Below are positions 37,434 through 47,388 of a stretch of DNA of 64,000 nt, piece by piece (position 1 is the first letter of the stretch; each line of letters begins with the position of its first letter). Below the pieces are notes generated by a model. The model was not told where the DNA came from. It made no database searches and saw only the letters and a program-made list of their open reading frames with translations. Source of the stretch: Negadavirga shengliensis (GTDB taxonomy: Bacteria > Bacteroidota > Bacteroidia > Cytophagales > Cyclobacteriaceae); NCBI RefSeq assembly GCF_042652345.1, contig NZ_JBHSJJ010000003.1:1-64000 (forward strand). Reading direction: 5' to 3'. A program made the position numbers and the translations under genes.

Positions 37434-38353
37434 TGGACGAATTTGTTTGTAATGTTTGCCAGCACAAGATCGCCGGGGAGATTGTGGAGGTAAAAGAAAT
37501 GATGTTTGGGACTGGGGAAGCCTTTCAATATGGCCAATGCGGGAATTGTGGAACCATACAGCTGCTCAATCCCCCACCTGACATCGAATATTATTATCCG
37601 GATGAGTATTATGCGTTTTCTGATCTGTCCTTTTCAAATCCCCATGTAAATTGGCTGAAAACCTTGAGAATAAAACTTTTCAGGTTTTTTGATATTGATT
37701 TTTTCAAACCTGTTTACGGTGACTGGTTAAAATTACTCGATGCCAAGGTCAACGAAAAAATAACTGATATAGGTTGTGGAAACGGGCAGCTGCTATATGA
37801 ATTATATGCTTCCGGATTCCGGGATCTTACCGGATTTGATCCGTTTATAGACATGGACTTTGTCATCAATCCTTCTTTGAGGTTATATAAGCGGGGACTG
37901 GACGATATTAAGGGGCCATTTGATATCATCATGTTGCACCATGCGCTGGAACACATGCCAGACCTGGCACATGCTTTCCGGAAAATATCACAGCTGCTAT
38001 CTGTGGGAGGCAGGGCACTGGTAAGGCTTCCCGTTTCGGACGGAGAAGCCTGGCAGATATACAAGCAGCATTGGGTACAATTGGATGCCCCCAGACATTA
38101 TTTTATTCCGAGTCTAAAGGCCATGAAACTGTTGGCTGAAGCAAATGACCTTGAAATATATGAAGTAGTGTTTGACAGTTCTGAATTCCAGTTCTGGGCC
38201 AGTGAACTATACGCCAAAGGACTTCCTTTTTTTGACACGCGCGATAAGTCGCTTTTCCCAAAAGAAGAGTTGTTAAAATATAAAAGAAAATCCCTCCAGT
38301 TAAATAAGGAGGGAAAAGGAGATCAAGCCTGTTTTTATTTAAAGAAAAAATAG
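37433..38353 (+). CDS. SAM-dependent methyltransferase with N-terminal Cys motifs
   Basis: A 306-residue protein. Two CxxC pairs (CNVCQHK and CGNCGTIQL) near the N-terminus suggest a zinc-binding domain as in sugar C-methyltransferases. A methyltransferase fold follows with ITDIGCGNGQLLYEL and FDIIMLHHALEHM. A C-terminal region of unclear function ends in a Lys-rich tail. It is coupled to the priming enzyme by a TGATG overlap. Confidence 0.88.
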   Translation: MDEFVCNVCQHKIAGEIVEVKEMMFGTGEAFQYGQCGNCGTIQLLNPPPDIEYYYPDEYYAFSDLSFSNPHVNWLKTLRIKLFRFFDIDFFKPVYGDWLKLLDAKVNEKITDIGCGNGQLLYELYASGFRDLTGFDPFIDMDFVINPSLRLYKRGLDDIKGPFDIIMLHHALEHMPDLAHAFRKISQLLSVGGRALVRLPVSDGEAWQIYKQHWVQLDAPRHYFIPSLKAMKLLAEANDLEIYEVVFDSSEFQFWASELYAKGLPFFDTRDKSLFPKEELLKYKRKSLQLNKEGKGDQACFYLKKK

Positions 38354-38360
38354 GGAAAAC

Positions 38361-39272
38361 TTAAAGCTGGAACAGGGCTTCAAAGAAGGTCATGCTTTCA
38401 CCTTTTTTCTTCAGCATCAGTATGGGAATTTCATAGGCGTTGTTGATAAGCTTTTCAGCCACACTGCCCAAAAGAATGGCCGCGGACTGGGTTCTCCCCC
38501 TGCTCCCTATGATAAGAAGGTCGGTTTGAATGGATTTGGCGAATTTGATAATGTTATCTGCTTCGTCTTTTTTCTCCTTTAAAATGAACTCGCATTCAAA
38601 ATCCGGGAACTGGTTTTTTGAGAGGAATCCTTTGTATTCTTTTTTTGCATTATGTAGCATAATTTCTGAAAACTCCTTAAAAGATTTGCCGGTTTTGGTA
38701 TATCCAGCAGGTACCCCATACAAGTGGCAACAAGTGATTTTCGCCCCTGTTTTTTGTGACAGCATGAGGGCGCACTTCAGGGTCATGATCGAATATTCAG
38801 AAAAATCGATAGGGACCAGGATCTGCTCAAAGGGCTTGAATGAAAACCCTTCGGGAATCAGTAATACCGGGTTGGGGTATTTTTGAGCCAGATTTTTCAC
38901 CAGTGAACCGGATCCTTCCAGGCTTTTTTTCCTGCCCATAACAAGCAAATCAATGTTTTTGATTTTGCTCCACCTTATTATCCTTTCCTGCGCATTACCT
39001 TCTTTTACCTGGATTTCATACTCCAATTCCTTCGGATAGTCTGCGGCCTTAATCTCATGTGCTATTTCTTTGGTGATCAGCTCGTCAACCGGAGCCATTA
39101 AATCAGGATATGTCTTAGACACTTCTTCCGGCAGATTGAGGTCCCTGGCCACATGGACAAAATATACTTTTTCTATCCCGAGCAAGGGGGCTAAATATTT
39201 GAGGTTGGAAATCAGGGCGTCATCCATTTCAGAAAGATCCAATCCCACCATCACTTTATTGAATTGCTCCAT
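38361..39272 (-). CDS. Universal stress protein with two UspA domains
   Basis: A 303-residue tandem UspA protein. The first domain starts VMVGLDLSEMDDALISNL and spans about residues 5-145; the second starts ILVPIDFSEYSIMTLKCAL and ends in IIGSRGRTQSAAILLGSVAE. That last stretch fits the G-x2-G-x9-G(S/T) nucleotide-binding pattern; the first domain has MGRKKSLEGSGSLV, a weaker match. It converges with the methyltransferase gene. No stress regulator lies beside it. Confidence 0.92.
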   Translation of the reverse strand: MEQFNKVMVGLDLSEMDDALISNLKYLAPLLGIEKVYFVHVARDLNLPEEVSKTYPDLMAPVDELITKEIAHEIKAADYPKELEYEIQVKEGNAQERIIRWSKIKNIDLLVMGRKKSLEGSGSLVKNLAQKYPNPVLLIPEGFSFKPFEQILVPIDFSEYSIMTLKCALMLSQKTGAKITCCHLYGVPAGYTKTGKSFKEFSEIMLHNAKKEYKGFLSKNQFPDFECEFILKEKKDEADNIIKFAKSIQTDLLIIGSRGRTQSAAILLGSVAEKLINNAYEIPILMLKKKGESMTFFEALFQL

Positions 39273-39472
39273 TAGCTTAAAATTCTTTAGATTAAATTGA
39301 TCAAAATTTACAGAGAAAATCAGTAGTTTGATGACAAAACGTTTTCAATTTAAGCTTTTGGTCAGTTCTTTTAAAGAGATGACTTGTTTTTTGTTCAATT
39401 ATTATGCTATAGGTCGGAGGGTTAACATTTCCATTTGTAGATCAATGGCCATGCTCCGCTAAAAAACAACAA

Positions 39473-40048
39473 ATGGGGAAGACATTGAAAAAATATTTTA
39501 TAGCAATTGTTCCTGAGGGGGCAATTCAGGATGCGGTTACTGAAATCAAATACCGGTTAAAAGAAGAATTCGGACTGAAATACGCCTTGAAATCGCCTCC
39601 GCACATTACGATGAAGATGCCGTTCCTTTATAATGAAAACAAAGAGACCAGGCTTTTCCATTTGATAGAGGAGTTTTTTTCAGTGGAAAGGAAGATGGCG
39701 CTGGGGCTGAGCGGTTTCCGAAGTTTCAGGCAAAGGGTGATATACATTCGGGTCAAATATCCGCCCGAACTTATGGAAATGCAGCAGCGATTGGCTTCGT
39801 TTTGCAAAAGTAGAATGAATGTGCCCGTTGAGTTAAGTGATCTTAATTATCAACCACACATGACAGTGGCTTTTCAGGACTTGAAGAAAGACAAATTCAG
39901 CGAATACATGGATTTTCTCAATGCAATTAGGGTCAGGTATGATTTTACGGTTGAAAATGTGGGACTATTGAAGAAAGAGGACTACAAATGGGATCTGTAT
40001 AAACGATTCCCGCTGGGAGGTGATTTCACAAGTAAGGCTTCCCAGTGA
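39473..40048 (+). CDS. 2'-5' RNA ligase superfamily protein
   Basis: A 191-residue 2H-phosphoesterase-fold protein. The two His motifs are PPHITMKM (residues 43-50 or so) and YQPHMTVAF (about residue 126), matching the HxT/HxT pair of the LigT/ThpR group. Substrate is unknown; some relatives act as cyclic phosphodiesterases. It stands alone. Confidence 0.85.
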   Translation: MGKTLKKYFIAIVPEGAIQDAVTEIKYRLKEEFGLKYALKSPPHITMKMPFLYNENKETRLFHLIEEFFSVERKMALGLSGFRSFRQRVIYIRVKYPPELMEMQQRLASFCKSRMNVPVELSDLNYQPHMTVAFQDLKKDKFSEYMDFLNAIRVRYDFTVENVGLLKKEDYKWDLYKRFPLGGDFTSKASQ

Positions 40049-40566
40049 TCAGGGGATTTTAATGAATTGATAATTATAAGGGATGATGATCATGTTTTTT
40101 TTAAAAATCATTAATTATTTTACAGAATAATATAATTTTGAAAAATACTAATTTTGCGTTTTAATTTTTCGTTTTAATCATCGGCTTTTTTAGAATAGGA
40201 TGCCCGGGCAGTATAAAAATTAGGCAGGCAACCGTTGCCGTCAAAATTTTATGTTGTTATTTTTATATTTAATAGAATTAAATGTTATTAACGGAATGAT
40301 TAATTTGATTTGATCAGATTTGTAAAATTATATTTTTCTTATATATAGTACCATATTAATGTTATAATATTATTAAATGACAGTTAAATAATGCATTTTG
40401 TTTTATTTTCTATTATTTTGATTATCTAAATTTTTTAAATATTTGTTTCTACCAAATTTTATAGTTTTATAGTTGCATTATCGCAGTTGTATTGTTTTGT
40501 ATTTATGAATAAATTGATTGATAATTGCATTCAGATAATTGTTAAAAAACCTTAATTATTAAATGT
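40049..40566. other. AT-rich intergenic region upstream of susC
   Basis: This 518-bp stretch has no convincing gene. Two exact -7-like boxes TAATTTTG occur at 40133-40140 and 40149-40156 but without a -33 TTG at normal spacing. The rest is strongly AT-rich, as expected for a regulated promoter region or long 5' leader of a SusC gene. Confidence 0.6.
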
Positions 40567-43500
40567 ATGAAGAAAGCTTTACTAGGCTTGGCGTTAATAA
40601 CGCTGTCTGTAATGACGGTAATGGCGCAGAGTCGTACAGTATCCGGTAGGGTGACATCGGTGGAGGAGCCGGATGGAATCCCTGGAGTGAGTATCAGTGT
40701 TAAAGGAACCACCATTGGAACTGTGACAGATCTGGATGGTGGTTATACACTGAGTGTTCCTGAAGGTTCTAACGTATTGGTTTTTAGCTATGTAGGTTTT
40801 GCAACTCAGGAAATATCTATAGGAAACAGAGCCGAAATCAATGTGGTTCTGGAACCGGATGTGAGGCAGTTGGCCGAAGTGGTTATCACGGCCCAAAACA
40901 TCGAGAGGGACGAGCGGTCACTTGGATATACGGTCCAGTCAGTAAAAGGCGATGCCATTGCTCAGAGGTCGGAACCCAATATCCTCAATACCCTCCAAGG
41001 CAGGGTAGCAGGGGTTAATATCGGTAGTGCCTCCGGTAATCCCGGCGCTTCTACCAATATCAATATCAGGGGAACCACCTCGTTCACCGGCAGTAACCAA
41101 CCACTGATCGTGGTGGACGGTATCATTTTCAGTAATGATACAGACAATACCCAAAATACCTTGTTCGGTTCCCAGCCCTCTAACCGCTTAGCGGATATTG
41201 CGCCGGAAATGATCGAATCGGTGAATGTTTTGAAAGGCCCGGCCGCATCTGTATTGTATGGTTCCAGGGCTTCTGCCGGTGCGCTCATCATCACGACTAA
41301 AAGCGGGAGAGGCCTGCAGGACAAAACGGAAGTCACTGTAACTTCCTCCTTTAATTTACAGGATCCCATTAACTATGCATCCCTGCAAAACGAATATGGG
41401 CAAGGTACTCAAGGCAATTTCGTGCCCACCGCCACAGGTTCTTGGGGGCCGAGGTTCGGTACACCGGGTTTTGATACAGTGGTCAACACCCAAGGCGAGG
41501 AAGTTCCCTACAGGGCATTTCCCGACCACTTTGATCTGTTTTTTCGCCAAGGTACCATTTTTCAAAACGGCGTCAATATAGCCTCGGGAAGTATCGACGA
41601 CAACTATATCTTGTCCCTGAACTCTACCAATCAGGAGGGTATCATCCCCAATACAGGGTTTGACAGGTATAATGTACAGGTAGGGGGGAATAAAAAGCTC
41701 CAAAACGGAATCAAGGTAGGCGGGACCATGACCTACGTAAAGTCCAAGCAGAGAAACGGTACTGCGGGTAACGGCGGATCGGCCATGGGGCAGATTACAA
41801 GGATACCGAGATCATTTGATTTTGGCGGAAGACCCTATCAGGACGAACTGGGAAGAAGTATTTATTATAGCCTTTCTCAAAACCACCCTTTGTGGAGTAC
41901 GGAGCATGAATTGTTTGATTCCAATGTAGACCGGTTGTTTGGGAACCTGACCGTGGGCTATGATTTCGCTGACTGGTTAAATGTCACCTACAGGGTCACA
42001 GCAGATACCTATACAGACCGGAGAAAACAGACCCTAAGGATCGGTGCGAGTAGAGCGCCTCAAGGTCAACTGAATGAAGACGTATTGTTCAGGTCCGAAC
42101 TGAATGGGGACCTTATGATCAACATGAGGAAATTCAATATCCTGACCGATGGCCTTAATGCGAATCTGCTTTTGGGGCAGAACATCAACCAAAGGGATTA
42201 CCAGAATATCAGGGTAGTAGGAGATGAATTGACCATTCCGGGTTTCGATAATGTCAGTAACGCAGGAGTATTCACTAATTCACTGGAAGAAAGTACCAGG
42301 AGGAGGTTGATAGGACATTATGCCCAGCTGAGTTTGGATTATAATGAATTTATATTCCTGGAACTCTCAGGAAGGGTGGACCAGTCTTCCACACTTCCTC
42401 CAGGCAGCAACGCCTATTTTTACCCCTCGGTGGCCGTGAGCTTTATTCCTACCGAAGCCTTCAACATCGAATCGGATATACTTTCCTATCTTAAATTGAA
42501 AGGTAACATTGCTAAAGTAGGTAGGGATGCGGACCCCTACTTGCTGCAGTCGGTCTTTTCACAGGCAACTTATGGAAACAACGTAGCCAGTATTAACTTC
42601 CCTATAAGTGTAGGAGGGGCAAGTATTCCTGGATTTTTCCCGGCAACCAGGATCGGGAGTATGAATCTTTCTCCTGAGTTTGTTTCAAGTTATGAATTCG
42701 GGATGAACGTAGAATTGTTCCGCAACAGAATCGGTTTAGACCTGACCTATTTCAATACGGTGAGTACAGACCAAATTTATAATGTTGCTATTTCTCCCTC
42801 AACCGGATATGATACCCGTACCACCAATATCGGGGAAATGACAAATAAAGGCATAGAAGCTACTTTAAGTGCCACTGTCCTGACGGCCGGCGACTTTATG
42901 TGGACCACTGACCTGAATTTTACGAGAATCAGGAACATGGTAAACTTTATAGCCGAAGGGGTGGACAACTCGACCATTCCCGGAAACAGTTTCTTGGGTA
43001 TTGCCCCTTCTATTGCGGTTGGACATCCTTATGGCGTCATTATCTCGACCCAACATCCCCGGAATGAAAACGGCGACTTGTTGATCAATCCTGCGACCGG
43101 CGCGTTCGCACCTGGTGTACCCGGGCAGGTAGTAGCGACTCCCCAGCCCGACTGGATCGGTGGATGGATGAATACTTTTTCTTATAAAGGACTGGTGCTC
43201 ACCGCTTTGATTGACGCCAGGGTCGGGGGACAGCTCTATTCTTTTGGTCAGGTGGATTTGAGAACAGGCGGGCACATTGACTATACAGGTATCGACCGTG
43301 ACCAGCCAAGAATACTGCCAGGAGTGATCGATAATGGCGATGGCACCTATAGACCGAACAACATCCAGATCCCTGCCCAGACCTATTATAGTAACTTAGG
43401 AGGACTGGCCTCTGAAGGGGCGGTATTTGACGCGACAGTGTATCGTTTGAGAGAACTGTCACTGGCTTATAGTCTACCAACACGCTTGCTGAACAACACA

Positions 43501-43674
43501 CCTTTCGGCCAGGCTTCTCTTGGCGTTAGCGCTAGAAACCTGTTTTTCTTCGCTCCGGGATTCCCAGCGGATCCGGAAGTGAATACCCAAGGTGCAGGAA
43601 ATATTCAAGGTATGGACTTGAATGGTGCTCCTCAAACAAGAAATTATGGTGTTAATTTAAGATTCACCCTGTAA
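40567..43674 (+). CDS. SusC/RagA-family TonB-dependent outer membrane transporter
   Basis: A 1035-residue transporter. A signal peptide ends near MTVMAQS. A carboxypeptidase-like domain follows (about residues 23-98, SGRVTSVEEPDGIPGVSISV), then the plug domain with the SusC signature region DRSLGYTVQSVKG-like (DERSLGYTVQSVKGDAIAQR), NILNTLQGRVAGVNIG and VLYGSRASAGALIITTKSG. The beta-barrel fills the rest and ends RNYGVNLRFTL. It forms a lid-and-barrel complex with the SusD protein encoded immediately downstream (TAATGA overlap). The nutrient is unknown: no glycoside hydrolase or peptidase lies in the locus. Confidence 0.95.
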   Translation: MKKALLGLALITLSVMTVMAQSRTVSGRVTSVEEPDGIPGVSISVKGTTIGTVTDLDGGYTLSVPEGSNVLVFSYVGFATQEISIGNRAEINVVLEPDVRQLAEVVITAQNIERDERSLGYTVQSVKGDAIAQRSEPNILNTLQGRVAGVNIGSASGNPGASTNINIRGTTSFTGSNQPLIVVDGIIFSNDTDNTQNTLFGSQPSNRLADIAPEMIESVNVLKGPAASVLYGSRASAGALIITTKSGRGLQDKTEVTVTSSFNLQDPINYASLQNEYGQGTQGNFVPTATGSWGPRFGTPGFDTVVNTQGEEVPYRAFPDHFDLFFRQGTIFQNGVNIASGSIDDNYILSLNSTNQEGIIPNTGFDRYNVQVGGNKKLQNGIKVGGTMTYVKSKQRNGTAGNGGSAMGQITRIPRSFDFGGRPYQDELGRSIYYSLSQNHPLWSTEHELFDSNVDRLFGNLTVGYDFADWLNVTYRVTADTYTDRRKQTLRIGASRAPQGQLNEDVLFRSELNGDLMINMRKFNILTDGLNANLLLGQNINQRDYQNIRVVGDELTIPGFDNVSNAGVFTNSLEESTRRRLIGHYAQLSLDYNEFIFLELSGRVDQSSTLPPGSNAYFYPSVAVSFIPTEAFNIESDILSYLKLKGNIAKVGRDADPYLLQSVFSQATYGNNVASINFPISVGGASIPGFFPATRIGSMNLSPEFVSSYEFGMNVELFRNRIGLDLTYFNTVSTDQIYNVAISPSTGYDTRTTNIGEMTNKGIEATLSATVLTAGDFMWTTDLNFTRIRNMVNFIAEGVDNSTIPGNSFLGIAPSIAVGHPYGVIISTQHPRNENGDLLINPATGAFAPGVPGQVVATPQPDWIGGWMNTFSYKGLVLTALIDARVGGQLYSFGQVDLRTGGHIDYTGIDRDQPRILPGVIDNGDGTYRPNNIQIPAQTYYSNLGGLASEGAVFDATVYRLRELSLAYSLPTRLLNNTPFGQASLGVSARNLFFFAPGFPADPEVNTQGAGNIQGMDLNGAPQTRNYGVNLRFTL

Positions 43675-45131
43675 TGAAAGCAAACATGAAAAAAATATAT
43701 AGCGTAATTGTCGCCGGTCTGATGCTGACGGCTACAGCCTGCTCGGATTTCCTGGATATCAATGAAACACCCAACAACCCGGTAAGTGTTACGCCTGATG
43801 TATTGCTGCCAGCCGGCTTGGCGGGAACTGCCTTTGCCAATGGCAATGAACTGAACAGATTTGGTTCTACCGTGATCAGCGTTACTGCTGGTGCAGCCGG
43901 AGGTCCGGCCGCTTTTGATATTTACAATATCGACGGCGCTAATTTCAACAACCAATGGAGATTTGAAATATACTATGGTGCGCTCATAACGTATAAGGCC
44001 CTAATGGAGGCTGCTGATGAATTGAACTCTACATCTTACCGTGGCATAGCCAAGATCATGATGGCTTATACGTTCGCTTTGACCACGGATGTGTGGGGAG
44101 ATATCCCTTATTCTGAGGCCCTGTTAGGTGATGAGAACACCCAGCCCAGAAGAGATGCCCAGGAAAATATTTACTTGGGAGGCAATGGTGTTCAGAGTCT
44201 TTTCGATTTGGTTAAAGAAGGTTTGGCGGACTTGGATGTGCCTTCAAGCATCAATCCTGGTACCGACGATATCATCTATGGTGGCAACATTGACAACTGG
44301 AAAAGAGCCGGCAATTCTCTTCTGTTGAAATTGGCCAATACCATTTCTGTAGTGGCTCCTGACAGGGCACGTGATGAAATTGCAGCGGTAATCACAGGCA
44401 ATAATTATATCAATGATAACAGCCAAAACCTGAGTGTTAGATTTGGTTCTTCTGTTGGTAGCAGGGCACCTGTTTATGAATGGACTTATGTGTCTTTGTT
44501 CCAGAATGATATGATGATCAGTACCCGTTTTGTCAACTTGCTACAAAGCAAGGAAGATCCCCGGCTACCTTTGTATGTGACCAGTCCAACAGGTTCGTAT
44601 GTGACTATAGATAATGGATTTAGAGGCACATTGCCTACTCCCACGAGTTCTTGGTCGAGGTTTAGCTCTTATGTGACAGGTGCTGAAGGAGAGGGACCGG
44701 TAAGGTTATTGACCCATTCCCAGACCCAATTCATTCTGGCTGAGTCTGCTTTGATGTTGGGGACAAGCGGTGATGCTGAGGCATATTATCAAGCTGGTAT
44801 AAGGGCTTCGATGTCCCATGCAGGTATGAATGCCGGAGATATCGATGCTTACTTTGCTGCACATCCTGATGAGGTAGCTCTTAATGGTACCCAGGAGGAA
44901 AATCTGGAGAAAATCATAACACAAAAATACATTGCTTTATATGGCAATGGATTGGAACAATGGAATGACTATAGGAGAACCGGATACCCTGTATTACAAG
45001 ATCACCAAAATGCAGTGGGAATTGACGGTACCAGGCCTGTAAGAGCCCAATATATAAATGAGGAAATAGCCAGAAATCCTAATTTCGAAGTGATTCTTCC
45101 TAATGTGAAAATTTGGTGGGATGTGAATTAA
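43674..45131 (+). CDS. SusD/RagB-family lipoprotein
   Basis: A 485-residue surface lipoprotein. The lipobox is LTATACSD, followed by FLDINETPNNP, the usual SusD start. Helical TPR-like segments and RGIAKIMMAYTFALTTDVWG and GNGLEQWNDYRRTGYP are family landmarks (SusD-like group 2). A second Met at 43686 gives a more usual signal peptide. It binds substrate and caps the SusC barrel. Confidence 0.94.
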   Translation: MKANMKKIYSVIVAGLMLTATACSDFLDINETPNNPVSVTPDVLLPAGLAGTAFANGNELNRFGSTVISVTAGAAGGPAAFDIYNIDGANFNNQWRFEIYYGALITYKALMEAADELNSTSYRGIAKIMMAYTFALTTDVWGDIPYSEALLGDENTQPRRDAQENIYLGGNGVQSLFDLVKEGLADLDVPSSINPGTDDIIYGGNIDNWKRAGNSLLLKLANTISVVAPDRARDEIAAVITGNNYINDNSQNLSVRFGSSVGSRAPVYEWTYVSLFQNDMMISTRFVNLLQSKEDPRLPLYVTSPTGSYVTIDNGFRGTLPTPTSSWSRFSSYVTGAEGEGPVRLLTHSQTQFILAESALMLGTSGDAEAYYQAGIRASMSHAGMNAGDIDAYFAAHPDEVALNGTQEENLEKIITQKYIALYGNGLEQWNDYRRTGYPVLQDHQNAVGIDGTRPVRAQYINEEIARNPNFEVILPNVKIWWDVN

Positions 45132-45148
45132 TTCAAATTGGTAAAACG

Positions 45149-45643
45149 ATGAAATATACATTAAATATAATATTAACAATATTCGCTTTAACAAGCTTGA
45201 TGTCCTGTGAAAGCGATTATGGGATTTTCAACAGGGATAATCGACCCGAGATCCCATTGGTATTTGTCAATGCTACTTCCCACGGCTTTGATCCTTATGT
45301 TGAGGTTTCAGAATCTTCAGGGGGTTCGATCGAATTCACCATGGAGATTCCACAAAACTCGGGAAGGTCCATCAGTGAAATCAGAAGAGTCGCTGCAGGT
45401 GGAACAGCCATTAACCCCGGTACGCTGAATACAGATGGGGATTATATTGAGAATGCCATCGCCGGAAGTGGAAACCAAGTTACTTTCACGACTACGGTAG
45501 CTGAGTTTCGTGAGAAACGCCCCAATGTTGCCATCAATATTCCAGCTGGCGGATATGCGGAAATCGCATTTATATTTGAGGTGATTTTGGATAATGGAGA
45601 GAGCATTATCTCCATGAGATCCAGAGCTAGGGTTTTTGAGTAA
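45149..45643 (+). CDS. Small lipoprotein downstream of SusD
   Basis: A 164-residue protein with a lipobox (LTSLMSCESDYG). The mature part looks all-beta and is rich in Gly, Thr and Asn; no family is recognised with certainty. The ATG at 45149 fits the signal peptide; a longer frame into susD was rejected. As third gene of a susCD operon it may be a surface glycan- or ligand-binding accessory protein, by position only. Confidence 0.8.
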   Translation: MKYTLNIILTIFALTSLMSCESDYGIFNRDNRPEIPLVFVNATSHGFDPYVEVSESSGGSIEFTMEIPQNSGRSISEIRRVAAGGTAINPGTLNTDGDYIENAIAGSGNQVTFTTTVAEFREKRPNVAINIPAGGYAEIAFIFEVILDNGESIISMRSRARVFE

Positions 45644-45670
45644 TCCATAATTTAATAGACAAAAATGAAA

Positions 45671-45698
45671 AAGGCTGCCAAATTCGGCAGCCTTTTTT
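45671..45698. terminator. Terminator of the susCD operon
   Basis: AAGGCTGCC pairs with GGCAGCCTT over a 6-nt loop, with A residues before and six T residues after, so it can act for the susCD side and the convergent DUF6702 gene. Confidence 0.88.
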
Positions 45699-45732
45699 CA
45701 TAGTGTATTCGGATGCGGTAAAGATAAAAGCA

Positions 45733-46221
45733 TCACCAAACCAATTGGCCTATCGGCTTCCCCTTTTGGGTGATAGCGCTTTTTGGGCTTTTCCCTACAT
45801 AAAAGTTGACGATATTCTGCTGAGTAGGGAAGTCTGCGATCAATATTTCATTGGTTATTTTTGCGGTCTTTGGCAAAGGCGCCACTTCCGACTCCATATA
45901 AAACCATGCGGCATCTTCCTCGATTTCATAACCGAGATAATTTAAAGCGATGGCTTTGCCATTGATTTCAAGTTTGTTGTGCTGTAACAGATAATCTTTG
46001 ATCATCCGGTCCAACTGTTCTTTGTCGTCCGGACGGAGAAAATCGACCGCGATGTCGTTGGTTTTACTGAGCGCCACTTCTAAGTCATCCCAAAAGACTT
46101 TTTGTGCGATTTCCACCCTCTTACTTTCATTATTGTAGACCATATCGGTCAGGCTGATATAAAACGGGTGGATATTCAGGATTAGTAACAATAAGGTCAA
46201 TATGGAACTAAAAACAGGCAT
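45733..46221 (-). CDS. DUF6702-family protein
   Basis: A 162-residue protein with an N-terminal hydrophobic segment (signal peptide or anchor) and the family start HPFYISLTDMVYNNESKRVE. It shares QKVFWDDLEVAL and GYEIEEDAAWFYMESE with the group. Function is unknown. In Bacteroidota it is often close to HupE/UreJ-like and M1 peptidase genes, both found just to the right here. Confidence 0.8.
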   Translation of the reverse strand: MPVFSSILTLLLLILNIHPFYISLTDMVYNNESKRVEIAQKVFWDDLEVALSKTNDIAVDFLRPDDKEQLDRMIKDYLLQHNKLEINGKAIALNYLGYEIEEDAAWFYMESEVAPLPKTAKITNEILIADFPTQQNIVNFYVGKSPKSAITQKGKPIGQLVW

Positions 46222-46310
46222 TTGAAACGGTTTTTTTATATTATCTGTGAAATATCTGTTAATATTACGACAAAATTTTGAAACAGGATTTATTCCTATA
46301 AAGTGATTGC

Positions 46311-46892
46311 ATGAACCAATTTCAACTGTATTTTAACCTGGGTGTCCGGCACATTCTGGATCTTGACGGCTTTGACCATATTCTTTTTGTAATCGCCCTT
46401 TGTGTGGTTTATCTGATGCGGGACTGGAAGAAAATCATCATTTTAGTCACCGCTTTTACCATTGGCCATTCATTGACACTGGCATTGGCCACCTTAAGGC
46501 TGGTCCAGATCAATACCGATCTGGTAGAGTTTTTGATTCCCGTCACCATAGCCGTTACCTGCTTCACCAATATCCTCCGGCCTAAGCCTTCAAGTGGCAG
46601 TGGGGTGCAGCTTAACTATTCTTTTGCTCTTTTTTTTGGTCTGATCCACGGTCTGGGTTTTTCCAATTACCTCAGGTCGCTTCTCGGAAAGGAGTCGTCC
46701 ATCTTCCAGCCCCTGCTGGCATTCAACTTGGGGCTTGAAGCGGGCCAGTTGATCATCGTGGGTGTCTTCCTCATCGTTTCTTCCTTAGTGGTGGGGATAT
46801 TCGGGGTAAACAGGAAGGAATGGATTCTGGTTGTCTCCTCCATCGTTTTGGGTATGTCTGTCATGATGATGTTGGAAAATAAATTTTGGTGA
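46311..46892 (+). CDS. HupE/UreJ-like membrane protein
   Basis: A 193-residue protein with five to six hydrophobic segments. HILDLDGFDHILFVIALCVV near the N-terminus and TAFTIGHSLTLALATL are the family signature, with His and Asp residues that could bind a metal. Nickel or cobalt transport is known for HupE and UreJ relatives; here no urease or hydrogenase gene is near, so the role is open. Confidence 0.87.
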   Translation: MNQFQLYFNLGVRHILDLDGFDHILFVIALCVVYLMRDWKKIIILVTAFTIGHSLTLALATLRLVQINTDLVEFLIPVTIAVTCFTNILRPKPSSGSGVQLNYSFALFFGLIHGLGFSNYLRSLLGKESSIFQPLLAFNLGLEAGQLIIVGVFLIVSSLVVGIFGVNRKEWILVVSSIVLGMSVMMMLENKFW

Positions 46893-47388
46893 TAAATTTT
46901 GCCCTTTCAGGGCTATGATGCGTTACGGAATTACTGAAATGAAAAGATTTATGAATATAGAACCGAGCATGATCCGCCAGCTGGGTGCCTACGTTAAAGT
47001 TATGGCAACAGCGTGCGGAATACACCATGGGATGCCCCGATAGCCCCGGTAGCTATCGGGGGGGTGGGGGAAACATGTGAGGTTCTATGCCTGCATGCTG
47101 AAGGGCATTACGGCACGCAAGCATGTGACCGCAAAAAATCATGAAGTCGCATTTAGCCATTTGGAAGCGAAAGTCTTAGGAGTAGTTTCCCTGAATTGGC
47201 TAAGAAAGATATTGAATACTTGATCATGATTTAATATATTCGGGTTGCTATTTTGAGGCTTTTATTCAATGGGGTATTGATTATTGCCGATCCAGCCCTG
47301 AAAGGGCAAAATTCGCAAACGACGGGGCGTAGCCCCTCCCCAAACCAAATTCTATAACCAAAGCCCTGAAGGGGCGAAGTAAACTGTT
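46893..47388. repeat. Intergenic repeat region with hairpins flanking the IS200-like gene
   Basis: A 20-bp inverted repeat has one arm at 46895-46914 and the other at 47294-47313; each arm contains a GCCCT-N3-AGGGC hairpin. Two further hairpins precede the transposase: GGGGC-gta-GCCCC (47324-47336) and GCCC-N5-GGGC (47363-47375). Inside lie a 10-bp-stem palindrome (47035-47044 with 47052-47061) and blocks shared with 52347-52405 and 53516-53571. No gene is seen in the stretch. Confidence 0.75.
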
